Positions 47,183-57,218 of a stretch of DNA of 64,000 bases are shown here, piece by piece. Source of the DNA: Gymnopilus junonius. Taxonomy: Eukaryota; Basidiomycota; Agaricomycetes; Agaricales; Galerinaceae. The notes beneath the pieces were generated by a model, which did not search any database, was not told where the DNA came from, and saw nothing but the letters and a program-made list of their open reading frames with translations. Location of the stretch: NCBI GenBank assembly GCA_015501075.1, contig JADNYJ010000037.1, positions 124,001-188,000 of the forward strand. The letters run 5' to 3'. Made by a program: the position numbers and the translations under genes. Every line of letters begins with the position of its first letter. Positions within the stretch are counted from its first letter, which is position 1.

Positions 47183-47532
47183 ATGTCGAAAGTCATGCTG
47201 TTCTACATTACAGCTCTACTGCTCGTTGCTTCGGCGATCCCTCTCCCAGGTACGTCCCGACAGTTAATAATGAAAGCAGACTAGCTAATTGTAGCTACCT
47301 GTGCAAAGATGATGGAGGAAATACCCCCACAGACCCCTCAGACGCTGTGTTCCTGCGCTCGCCCCAAGATGGTGGAAGCGGTAAATCGGATGCCGTTTTC
47401 TTGCGTTCACCCCAGGCGGATACTGCCGGCACTCCATCCGACGCTGTCTTCTTGCGCAGCCCACAAGTCGATTCTAGCGATGAGCCGTCCGATGCTGTCT
47501 TCTTGCGCGCTGTTCAAGACGGTGTCAATTAA
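47183..47532 (+). CDS. multi-core RiPP-precursor-like secreted peptide (precursor A)
   Basis: Exon 1 (47,183-47,249) encodes a signal peptide, MSKVMLFYITALLLVASAIP. A phase-1 intron (47,250-47,308, gtacgt...aaag, with a ctaat branch-point-like word 20 bases before the end) leads to exon 2 (47,309-47,532); total 96 residues. A 35-nt intron ending at 47,284 would also keep frame and add eight residues. The mature part is four units of SDAVFLRSPQ (residues 33-42, 49-58, 66-75, 83-92; the last reads SDAVFLRAVQ). Spacers are acidic or small: DGGSGK, ADTAGTP, VDSSDEP. Repeated short cores behind a signal peptide, near UstYa genes, is the plan of dikaritin precursors such as ustiloxin UstA. Unlike those, the spacers lack Lys-Arg Kex2 sites. 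No family is recognised; modification is inferred. Confidence 0.75.
47338..47517 (+). repeat. four in-frame copies of the SDAVFLR core unit
   Basis: Period 16-17 codons. Core codons differ silently between copies (for example gacgctgtgttcctgcgc and gatgctgtcttcttgcgc), while the amino acids SDAVFLR are constant. This hints at selection on the peptide. Confidence 0.9.
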
Positions 47533-48351
47533 GGTGATGCTTCACGCCCGTAAATGTCAATAGCATTCTAACACTTCTCGACAAAACAGTCCGAATGCTT
47601 CCATTCTGACTCTGGGAACGACCGTTGCATCGTGTTCCATTTTGTAGATTACTTGTGCAGCATGAGGTATGCACCTATATGAGGACAATAAATCGTGAAA
47701 ACTATGAAATATGTATGTCCAATGACGTGGATCTGGACAATAAAGCACATTGCTCTTCGAGATAAGTTGTTGGACGCATCCCACGCCGAGCCATTGCCTC
47801 AGGTTGACGGGCAAAGGACATAAATGATAGACACCAACCAACACGGAGGAATCACGACTGATAAGATCGCATTGTTAAGCAGTGAGGGGAGAATTATTAA
47901 TGTTCCCTTGACGGAACTTTCTTGTTGCACGCATCATGAGCTTAATGAATCACATAATACACGACATTTCAATACAATTTCAAAGAAAAAAATTCAACCC
48001 GAGAGGAAGTCGTTTCACACTCGATAAGGTACACGTTAGACTGCGAAGCGACAGACGTGCAATGGCCGTCAATTGAAAACGATTCCCGAAGGGAATGACT
48101 TCCCCTGCAGAGAAGTGCCTGCGGCCATTGAGCCCTCAAAAGGAGCTGGGGTACAAGCTCGTGACAAAAATATTGAAGCTCTTAGTTGGTGTTTCAGGAA
48201 GTCCTCTTTCCAACTCATCATTATATTATGGGCATACGAGTACTATTCAACATGACAGCGGCATTAAACATGTCATGGCAAGTCTCCCGAGATTCCGAAC
48301 AATGACGTACTGTTTAATGGGGAAACCAATCGGCTTCAGCAATACAGGATT
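47533..48351. other. intergenic, no gene seen
   Basis: Only short ORFs on either strand. Confidence 0.45.
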
Positions 48352-49359
48352 TCATACAGTTTGATATTGGTTCAAGAAAATGCCTTGAGAATATTCGAGC
48401 TTGACACTCAAGAAGCGCAATGAATTGACTTACCCCAAGTTTGGTTATGATTTGTCCAGACATCGATGTTGCATTCTGGTGAGATATCTGCAGAGACATC
48501 TGCACAAGAAATTTGATATCCAATAAAGGAACCCGACTTGCATGAAAAAGGATCCATTTCCACCTCTTCTCCAACCTTGGCTTCGATGGTTCCCAACTGT
48601 CGTTGGCATACTGGACGGGTTGACCATGTGATTTGGCGTTCCTTCAATGGCCGTTTGACGTCAAGCTCACAGATGTTAAGGCGCACAACATCTTGACTAG
48701 TGGGCAACGTATACGGATGAGGCAATGTATCCCCGCGTCCAGGAAGCCGAACCGCGAGGGTACACTTTTCCATTCCGTAATCCAAGATATGGAACTGGAC
48801 CATGGTATGAATCTAGATAAACAATATGATAGGTAAGGTACGCGACATGACAACGGAAAGAAAAGGAAGTACTTGATTTGACACTTGAAAATGTCGGTCG
48901 GGAGGAGAGAGAACCCCAAAGTCGCTGAGCCAACGATGTGCATCGATTGGGAAGACCCTATTAGGTTCCGCTGGGCTAATTTGAGCAGAGAGACGAGGCT
49001 CGTTGATAACTTTGCTGAAGTGTGAAGGCTTGATGTCGTGGTAATGGTAAAGGTCGTCCAGACCGATATAGGGATTTCGGAATTCCATGTCTTCTGGGTC
49101 TTCAAAAGAGCGAGCGTCGAGGAGCATTTTTCCAATCAAGGAAAAAACGATAAGGTCGACCATGAGAAAAATGACCAAGCCAGCAACAATTGCAAGAGTC
49201 CATGTACTGGATTCAGTGGGGGTCGCTTTCGGTTTTTCTGGTCAAATTCGTTAACAAAGTGTCACGTTAAGCAGTAGGAAGAAGAGTACCAGATTCGTCA
49301 TCATACTCATTGCTGGCGAGAAGAGCGTAGGACTCCGAGTTCACCGTGTTCTGAGGCAT
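48352..49359 (-). CDS. single-pass membrane protein of the Agaricomycete 'YIGLD' family
   Basis: Four exons (49,359-49,290; 49,237-48,873; 48,812-48,434; 48,383-48,352) with introns of 50-60 nt join perfectly to 281 residues. The N-terminus is short and cytoplasmic (SESYALLASNEYDDES). A membrane helix follows (TLAIVAGLVIFLMVDLIVFSLIG), then the ectodomain: RNPYIGLDDLYHYHDIKPS, then FPIDAHRWLSDFGVLSPPDR and QFHILDYGMEKCTLAVRLP, then paired Cys (FSCKSGSF, ISCADVS) and the end GIFLNQYQTV. This pattern recurs in many mushroom proteins of unknown function. I recall it as a family but can name no activity. It is intact and lies tail-to-tail with precursor A, between the two 7TM genes, so it may belong to the same locus. 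Confidence 0.85.
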
Positions 49360-50465
49360 GGCAGGAAATCTTATGCCTGAAGGAAGTCAAGGAAAGACGG
49401 AGAGCTAGTAAGCCTACAGGAAACGACCGTGTAAAGGCCACAGCTGCGCTCCGACCTATGGGCCTGGGTGCCGCAGGACAACCACGAGAGCATTGCTGGG
49501 AGGCTATATCAGGATTTATGCGAAAAGATCTGATCTATGGAGGTCAGTGAGAACCAGGTGTGAACGCTCGAGACATCATAGTTCGGAAGAACTCAACTGT
49601 CGGAGCTGTCAACTCTCCAGAAAATCGACGAGAGAGCACGTGAAGCATACGACGAGTATCCGGGGGGACGGAACTCCAATTTGGCAAGCAATAAGGTTTT
49701 CTCAAAAGAACTTGGTCACTTATAATTGATCTTATTCACTTGCCATGAGTAATGGAACGCAATTATGATGACACCCAGGACAGGGTAATTATTGCGTTCC
49801 CTTGGCCACTGGTAAAGACAATATTCACTATTTTTCCTCTTATTTTACCTTCATCCGATCGCCTACCATATAAATATTGAAAAATAGGTCAAGGGGGTAA
49901 AAGAACGCTACAGGGATCCTAAATATTCGCTAGAGTCTTTCATAGCTTACGATACAGTGGTTTCGGCAGTGTTGAGGGTGAATACGTGGAGCGGCCAGTC
50001 ACCCCATGGAGAGGGCATCATCTTTCTTCCTCTGTGCGTAAGGCCAATGGATACATAGACAGGGACCTTCATGGGATATTAGACCACTTAGAACGATGCC
50101 GAGATGAAACCTACGTTATCGTCATTAGTCGTCGCACAAGCTATCACATCTCCAGATTTCTCGGCCTACCAAAGTAGTATTGAATTCATGGAGAGTTTAG
50201 GTAGAAATTTCATCTCACCTTTATACGAACGAAATCGATCAAAGCTCGCGCGATACCTTTCCTCTGATAATCTGGACGCACCATGGCCATATGAAGCCAC
50301 CAGGAATCTTTCTTACCCTAAAAAATATCTTTGATCAGTAAAACAAGGCGGTAGCCGCTGAAGGAGCGCACAGTATTAGGGCCGAGAAAACCGTTTATAA
50401 AACCCGGAATGTGCGCGAGATACTTTAACGGCAGAACGTGTCAGAACAAACGCACGGATAAAGGA
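49360..50465. other. intergenic, no supported gene
   Basis: Several ORFs of 60-80 codons, none with domains or splice partners. Confidence 0.4.
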
Positions 50466-50992
50466 GTTGCGTAGTAATTACTGTTGTTCGGAAATACTCT
50501 TTCCCTTCTTCAGAAAATCCAGCTACATAATCCTCGTAGCCGAGCTTTCGTTGCTCTTCCCTATTTCCTTGACTCGTCAGATGCCGAGTAGAAGTATACT
50601 CATTGAATATCACTCACGTGCTAAACAACTCCTGGCCAGGAGGCATCCATACTGAATATCCCACAAGTTCTCCCTCTGGATTCGATGCGACATAATATTC
50701 TCCTGCGAATGCTCCTGCGCGAATGGTAGCAAGTGCTTGAAGCCTTATCAAAGCCTTATCGCCGCCAGACAGGCTGATAGCACCCAAATCTTTGGAATGT
50801 CACTCCGAAACGATTCGCTATACAATGAGAGCCATCCTTACTGTCCTTCATTAAGTCGTAAAACAGGTCAGCAGATTTGCTGATTTGCTCTTCTATAGTA
50901 CGATAGTCGTCAAATCGAACTTCCTAAAGATCTGGAAGAAACGGCCACGCACCAGTTGGAGTCACGACGCGCTGAATGGCGAATGCAGACAT
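50466..50992 (-). pseudogene. GNAT-type N-acetyltransferase, truncated
   Basis: Pieces in order on the minus strand: MSAFAIQRVVTPTG (50,992), FDDYRTIEEQISKSADLFYD, then GGDKALIRLQALATIRAGAF and AGEYYVASNPEGELVGYSVW followed by MPPGQELFST, then across a short intron EEQRKLGYEDYVAGFSEEGK. This is the N-terminal half of fungal GNAT-fold acetyltransferases (GExxVA...G...WxPPGQxLFST). A stop follows FLPDL near 50,926. The acetyl-CoA-binding part (R/Q-x-x-G-x-G/A) expected after FRTTV is not found, so the gene is a remnant. Confidence 0.6.
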
Positions 50993-51871
50993 CTCGTTTG
51001 AGGCAATGCACCTCGCCACGGATTCAGCACGAATAAATGGAATAAAAAGACAAGATATGGTCAGATTTCTAATCGATTGATCCCCGGGAACTGTGACATT
51101 TCCTTCTTTCAAATACCCCAATGCCTTACTAAGCCAATCTGAGAAAGAAGAATCCAAGTAGAAAGCCGTAACATACCATGGTGTCAAATGGAAACTTTTG
51201 TGGAATCCGTATTACTTATAAACCAAACTATCCTTCCGTTCAGCCGAGGAGAAAATATTGATATTTGTTGCAACCAATGAGCCACAGTCGGGGACTGAGG
51301 TTTTGCTTGGGGCTCAGGTGGCTGATAATACTTAGATTCCAAATTTCCTCAAGCCAAAAAATGCAAAGCCTGGTGCCGCTCTTTAAACTAAGAGGAATAC
51401 CAATAACGAGTGCTGGATTGAGGATGGTGGTCTGGAATAGGAGGAGGCGGACCGTCACGCGACTTCGATTTATGATTACATAATCTTCTGTGCCTAGGTC
51501 CCTGCGCCACTATCGCAGGATTGAAATTTTTATTTTCCGTCCATATTCACATGCATACAGATACATACGCTTTCTTCAAAGTTTTTGACAATTCTAATCG
51601 GTTCTCCAGGCATAGGAAGCTTCGGAAAACAATATTTTTTGATATTCTGAGAGGCCAATCTTCAAGATGCAGCTATGTTGGACTGTCTCTCTGAGCGGCA
51701 AGGCAGTGCTATCCTGTTTCCTTATCTTCTCCCCTTGACATCGCATATTTAAGTCGATTTGGCAATTTCCTTACGGCAGGCGACCCTGGTGATCCCATCC
51801 ACGATCCCCTCCACTGCTGAATTCACTTTCTTTCTCCTCTTCCACTCAGAGCTAGAGAGGGGTCATGTACG
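50993..51871. other. intergenic, no supported gene
   Basis: Ends in the promoter of 7TM-2. The ORFs at 51,240-51,483 lie on both strands and look like chance. Confidence 0.4.
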
Positions 51872-53080
51872 ATGGTCAATGCAACGACTCTATTCGAGCA
51901 CTCATATTACATTGGTAGTTATATGGGTGGCATCATGTATGGTAAGCGAATCTACCGCATCCAACCCTTACTTGCGCGCTGATATTTTACAACAGGTTTT
52001 GAGCTTGCTGTGTATTTTATGATCCTTCAAGCGTTATTTCGAAAAGGAAGCAAAAATTCTGCCAGCAGCCGGAGATTCTGTGCTACATATAGCACTTTTA
52101 TGGTCCTGTTCTCAACTATTGATGTTGCTTGTAATGCAATTTGGGGCGAGCAGATGTGGATCACGTACCGAAATATCCCAGGCGGTGTACCTGCATACAT
52201 TGCCGCAAGAGTTTCTGTATGGTATGAAACCATGGGTTCGACATCTGTTGTCTGTTCAGTGTTTCTTGGTGATGGGCTACTGGTAAGAAACTCTTGACCC
52301 TCTTACATTCAAATCCGATCCATTAATTTCCAATCCAGATATACCGCACCTATTTGGTCTATGGGAGGCGTGGTGCCGCTGTAATTCTCCCGGTCTTGGC
52401 CTACCTGGCCGCATTTGGTGAGCCTGATGAACAGTTGTATGCTTTTTAGCGCTAATACATAGCAGGCCTGGCTATCGAACAACTTGTGGTAGCAGGTCGA
52501 CCACACGGAAATTTCTTTGAAGGAGAAAGCGTCAAGTTTGCTACTGCCTACTATTCCATCACGATATCCCTCAACATTCTGTTAACCATCTCGATTTGCG
52601 TGCGACTCGTTCGAATGTCGAGGCGTTTCGCTAGGAGTCTGGGGCAAGAAAACGGTCGAGTCTATACTGGCGCCGCGGCAATTCTCGTCGAATCTGCGGC
52701 ACCTTACAGCGTCTTGGGCCTCATGTACTTGATTCCTTACTCTCTCCAAAACGATACCGGCATCCTATTTGGTCAGCTGTGGTCGAAAATGAGTGTACGT
52801 CACATTTCCGACCTCTTCGCGCTTAACATTTAGCACTAGTGAACTTCGACTGACGGTTATGCTTCTAATCTTATAGGGTATAGCTCCTCTCCTAATTATT
52901 CTCCGAGTTGTCCAAGGCCGTGCTTACAGGGACGAAATCCTGACCAAGACACCCCTTGCTTTCATCTCTACAAATGCCGAACCCCGTCAGCCCACAGTCG
53001 CGTTCGCAACTGACGACACAACCACCTTCGTTTTAGATGACTTACCCACGAAACCTTCCTCTCTCTCTGGTCCAGCTTAA
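51872..53080 (+). CDS. seven-helix membrane protein, intact paralogue (7TM-2)
   Basis: Five exons (51,872-51,941; 51,996-52,282; 52,339-52,417; 52,466-52,794; 52,877-53,080) join in frame to 322 residues. The start MVNATTLFEHSYYIGSYMGG carries an N-glycosylation-type NAT. About seven hydrophobic helices follow, with conserved WGEQMWITYRNIPGG, LVVAGRPHGNFFEGE, ESAAPYSVLGLMYLIPYSLQ and a polar cytoplasmic tail. The layout resembles a serpentine receptor, but no rhodopsin, STE2 or STE3 signature is visible. Such proteins are abundant in Agaricomycetes with unknown function. With its damaged sister at 43,226 it brackets the two precursor-like genes. Transport, sensing or scaffolding are all possible. 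Confidence 0.85.
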
Positions 53081-54173
53081 ACCTTTCGCCTTCCAGAAGT
53101 CTTAGGCCCAGCTATTTACGAAATATCTTTGCTTAGACTAATTGAAATTCGCTCCAGCCCCATCGTTACCATTGGGCTATCTATATCTTCCTCGTCCACC
53201 GGGTAGAACGTGCTTTAATTAGGGATGCACTAATTTTCTGCTATAGATACCCTGGCGTACTATACCCCAGTAGTTGTGTAGAATCCAATGCTGTGCTGTG
53301 TCACATTCCCGTCAATTCCACCAAACTAGTGATATCTCTGAAGAGTCAGTGAAGACATCCAAGTATTCCGATCCTGACGCAGGCCTGACGGAGTTTGGAG
53401 CTTGCTCGACCCCTTCCCGACCTAGTTGGGAAACGTAGGCGGCTGAAGTACAACTCTACTGGGATCTCATAAAATGCAGCCATCGTGAATGCTCGTTCAG
53501 GAATTCTGACCATGAGGACGTCTACGTTCAATTTCACCTTTGAAGTGCAATCTTTGAAGGCCTCGGACAGCTTATCCACGACGGGAAAAATAAAGGCATA
53601 TGCGGGTGTAGTACAAACCAAAGCAAGGTTCTTTTTACTTAGCAATGTTCTTTTTACTTAGACGGCGACATTTAAACGGTCCCGTCCATACACCAAAAAG
53701 GACCCGATTACCGGCTCAGGGCAATTTCTAGCCAGCTTCGGGAAGCCACTCAGGTTTTTCTCAGAAGGAAACTCCTGGCTAATGATAAATTAGCCCGAGT
53801 GCCTTTATCGCTTCCGATGAAAGTATGGCTCACGCAAGAGGGGAACAGTCATCGGAGTTAAGCGTTGGCAGATGGGATAATGTCGACGAAATTGGATGGC
53901 GCGCACATTTTCGACGCCCAAGGTGTACAAGAAGCGTCGTGGTGCTCGAGGTCCTTGAGAATCACCTTCGAACACCATCATTTAGCTCTCCGTGGAAAGG
54001 TGAGCAAATGACACTGCTTGATTGAGATGGCGAAGTTACTTGCTAAAGCAGGGAGTGTGAAAGATCTATCAGTATTCCAGAGTTAATCAATTCTAAGAAC
54101 GGAGGCAATACCTGATATTATAAGCCCATAGGTTCGATATCGGGCAGTTCCAACTCTCGTCCGGCGACTCGCC
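53081..54173. other. intergenic, no supported gene
   Basis: A 99-codon minus-strand ORF (53,346-53,645) has no recognisable domain; not called. Confidence 0.4.
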
Positions 54174-54899
54174 ATGCATGGAAAGGAAGGAGGGAAGCGA
54201 GCTCAAATCTTGGCGATTGGGCTATTGATTGCGGCGTCGTTGTACTTGACGTGGTCGCTGGTCGCCTTGTCTCGGGACGTCAGGGCGTTGATTAGCCTTA
54301 AGGCACACCCAAGGCGGAGGCACGTCGTCAAACCGCTTGATTCATACTGTGAGATTTCCAGTTCATTACCCAGGAAAGAGGCCATGACGAACCTTTGAAC
54401 AGCCTTTATAGGAGCGGACCATCCAAAACGTCTTCCAATTGAAGAGAAACTTGTGAAGCTGAGAGTTGAGGAAAGTGTGCACTATGACATCCTCGCACCC
54501 GAAGCAGCGTCGGAATGGCTGTGGACCGCGACAGTTGGTGATGGACACATCCGCCTCGGCAAAGAAGAGCGGATGTTCGCAGTGGCCATGTCCCATGAAC
54601 TGCACTGCCTGCGCGGAATTCGAGAGGTGATCGAGAATGGCTGGGACATGATTGGCGAATCGCGTCAGCACCACATCTTGCATTGTTTCAATTACCTCAG
54701 GCAGTGGACGCTCTGCGCAGCGGACGCCACGCTTGAGCCAGGAGATTTTACTCAACGGAATTTCACGGCACAGAGAGTCGGGGCGACACATACGTGCGTT
54801 GATTGGTTGCCCACGTACGAGATGATGAAGGATAAGTGGCTTGAATGGGATCACTTCCGTATAGACCACGGTATTCCATGGCATGATGAGGTTACATAG
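54174..54899 (+). CDS. UstYa-family (DUF3328) membrane oxidase with canonical motifs (UstYa-2)
   Basis: Two exons (54,174-54,348 and 54,403-54,899; 54-nt intron) give 223 residues. Choosing the acceptor at 54,402 recreates the family signature YSFIGADHPKRLPI; the nearby tatag acceptor would give a stop. A membrane helix is at residues 12-32 (ILAIGLLIAASLYLTWSLVAL). Both HxxHC motifs are intact: HELHC (123-127) and HILHC (149-153), within SHELHCLRGIRE and HCFNYLRQWTLCAAD. These histidines are thought to bind the metal in UstYa enzymes, which crosslink or cyclise RiPP cores. It lies 6.6 kb from precursor A, at the far edge of the cluster, and is the best candidate for the active modifying enzyme. 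Confidence 0.88.
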
Positions 54900-55389
54900 A
54901 TATGTAGTTCTGGGCGTCGATCCTTATGTGATTTTTCAATGCCAGTAAAGTATCGTTGCTCACTAAAAGAGAGGCATAATTAGTTAGTATAAGTCTGCAC
55001 AAAGAAGAAACCACACCGAAATCTCTTGAGTGCTGGAAGTCGAGTATGCACAAGTGTCGACTTTATTACGTTGCCCGGTCAGCAAAAACCGTGTCGAAAT
55101 TCCACACAGATGAAGATGATAAATCACCAGCGAGAATTTGGCGTGCCAAAACTTCCAGCACGAAAATTTGTAACTTCGGTGCAGGGTCCACTTGATCTGC
55201 GCCATTTGCAAAACAAAAAGTCCAAACGCGGAGGAGATTATAAGGTCCATGGATTACAGATGAGCGATTATAAGTATTCAATAACGTAGGAGCGAATATT
55301 TTGTCTATATAAAATGACCTGAAAGTAGATTAATATTTCATCCCCAAAGTCAAGGAAATGACGTACCTCCACACTAAACCCAAACTCCC
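54900..55389. other. intergenic, no gene seen
   Basis: Short ORFs only. Confidence 0.4.
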
Positions 55390-56167
55390 TCATCCTAATG
55401 ATTCATAATCCTTCAAAACAGCTCCAGGGTCCTTTTTAGAGTGGTCACGAATCAGCTGGAATGTATACTTCGAGTCGCTGTCGTCGTCCACGTTTTGGAC
55501 GAGGTCAATCAGGCCATCCAAAGCGTCTTGCATCACCAGAAGCATGAAGTTCGCCGTATTGGCTATGGAATCCTGGTCGAGTTCGACGAAGGCGTTGTGA
55601 ATCTGTTCTGCAGCGTGTCGCATAATGCGGTGAGCTTCAACTTGCGGCTCGCCCTCCCCTCCAAGTTTCAATAAGCGAGTCATTCCGTCGAACAGTTCGT
55701 CGACTTGCTCCATAGGAATCCGAGAGAATGACTGATACAGTTTTTTGAAGTAGGCATACGTGGCACCAAGGTCCTCAAAATCCACGGTCTGGTACTCCTT
55801 GTCAAGGTGCTGGAGGTAAATGATACTGGCCAGGAGTCCAAGGGCAATTTCACTGTCTTCGACTATGTCGTATGTCATGAACAAAGTGAAGACATTAAAT
55901 AGCAATAGAGTGCCTGCCGGTTTACGGAGTATTAAATATGACCACTTCCTCCTGAAGACCACCGAAAAAAAGCTCACCAAAGGCTAATCCCACCATGCGC
56001 GACCTTGGTTTCCCATCTGGTCTAAACCGGATTTTCGCAAGTACACCTGGTCCACGAGGCTGATATACCTGCGTAAGAGGTGTTGATACGCGTAACGAAC
56101 GTCGAGGTATCTGGAGACCAGACCGTAGGATGGTGGTTGGCCGAGAAATGGCTCTCCAGGCGAGCAT
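55390..56167 (-). CDS. hypothetical protein, probably mitochondrial and membrane-bound
   Basis: Two exons (56,167-55,978 and 55,913-55,390; 64-nt intron) give 237 residues. The N-terminus MLAWRAISRPTTILRSGLQI followed by PRRSLRVS is Arg/Ser-rich without acids, like a mitochondrial presequence. A hydrophobic stretch follows (TLLLFNVFTLFMTYDIVED, then IALGLLASIIYL). The rest is helical and acidic (EQVDELFDGMTRLLKLGGEG, MRHAAEQIHNAFVELDQDS). I do not recognise a named family. It shows no link to the RiPP locus beyond closeness and may mark its right boundary. Confidence 0.7.
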
Positions 56168-57218
56168 GGATCGGTTGGATGTTAAATGAGGCGAGGGAAA
56201 TTCGCAAGGAGGAGTGAGATTATGTAAGCGATCTGGACCGACACAAATCAAGTACAGACAAAGTACAGACTTAAAAAATAAAGGAAACTGAACGGAGGAG
56301 TGCGGAATATAGTCAAAATTCGTGCACCTTCAGATTATCTAGAAATAGCTGTCTTGATATAGCGGTCAGTATAAAAGAGTTAACGTCCCCTAAAATTTGA
56401 AAATCCGGCCAGCGACGAAATTCAACGATCCATGGTCTGCGCATAAGAATATAAATGACGCGACAGACAAGCCCTTACTCTAAATTGAAGTATAATAACG
56501 GACACAATTTTCTGACCGGTTGAGTGCTGGAAATGAAGAATTGACTTTCTTGCGATGTCCAGGTTGATTTTGGGGCCCTTGATAAGCAAAGCCAAACAAG
56601 TGACTAATTGTTACAACATGTTACTGTGACAGCCCGCAGGGCCGATATCGGCCACACTCTGGAAAATTTCTCCGACTCGGATGATGAATCCCACAATCAC
56701 CGATACATCCAATCTCTGGAGTCTGCAATCCAAGGAATCCAAAGCTTCTCGCTCCCTTTCTGTCAACGAAGGCCAGTAATTTGTCGTATATTGTATCCAT
56801 CACGACGCTTAGATTAGGTCCAACCGTGGAAACAAAAAAAAATTGTCTGCGGATGTCTAAGATAAGTTTAGAACTGGCCCTCGAGGATAGATACAGGCAT
56901 ACAATTCGGTATTCTTTGTCGCCCGTGATCAAAAGGATGAAAGGCGTGGATAGAGACAATTATCTTTGCTTATGCCACCCAGCGCCGGCAGCATCATAAG
57001 AGCGCTGTGATTCCTTCCTCCTAAATTCAGATACCCCCAACCCTTTCACTCAGTCTGTCACTGAGGGTGTAAGTCAGTGTTGCTCATACACCGACAAGAC
57101 ACCTCATCCACACTCCTTTGTTGCCTTTTGTGTTCTTTTTTTTGCTCTGACACGTCCACTCCTTTTGTTTTACATTATTTTTCTTCTATACTTGGTTTTC
57201 AATTATTACTAACGCGTA
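56168..57218. other. intergenic, includes promoter of the gene at 57,219
   Basis: The last 150 bases are pyrimidine-rich just before the ATG, typical of fungal promoters. No gene seen. Confidence 0.45.

Noticed and set aside
47183..47294. Acceptor at 47,294 (ttgtag) for the precursor A intron
   Set aside because: It puts the SDAVFLR repeats out of frame with the signal peptide and lies only about five bases after the branch-like ctaat.
43226..53080. 7TM genes plus small peptides as a mating-type pheromone/receptor locus
   Set aside because: The peptides lack a C-terminal CaaX box and the 7TM proteins show no STE3 signature, so a classical basidiomycete B mating locus is not supported.
53346..53645. 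99-codon minus-strand ORF near the RiPP locus
   Set aside because: No recognised motif and no consistent extension by splicing.
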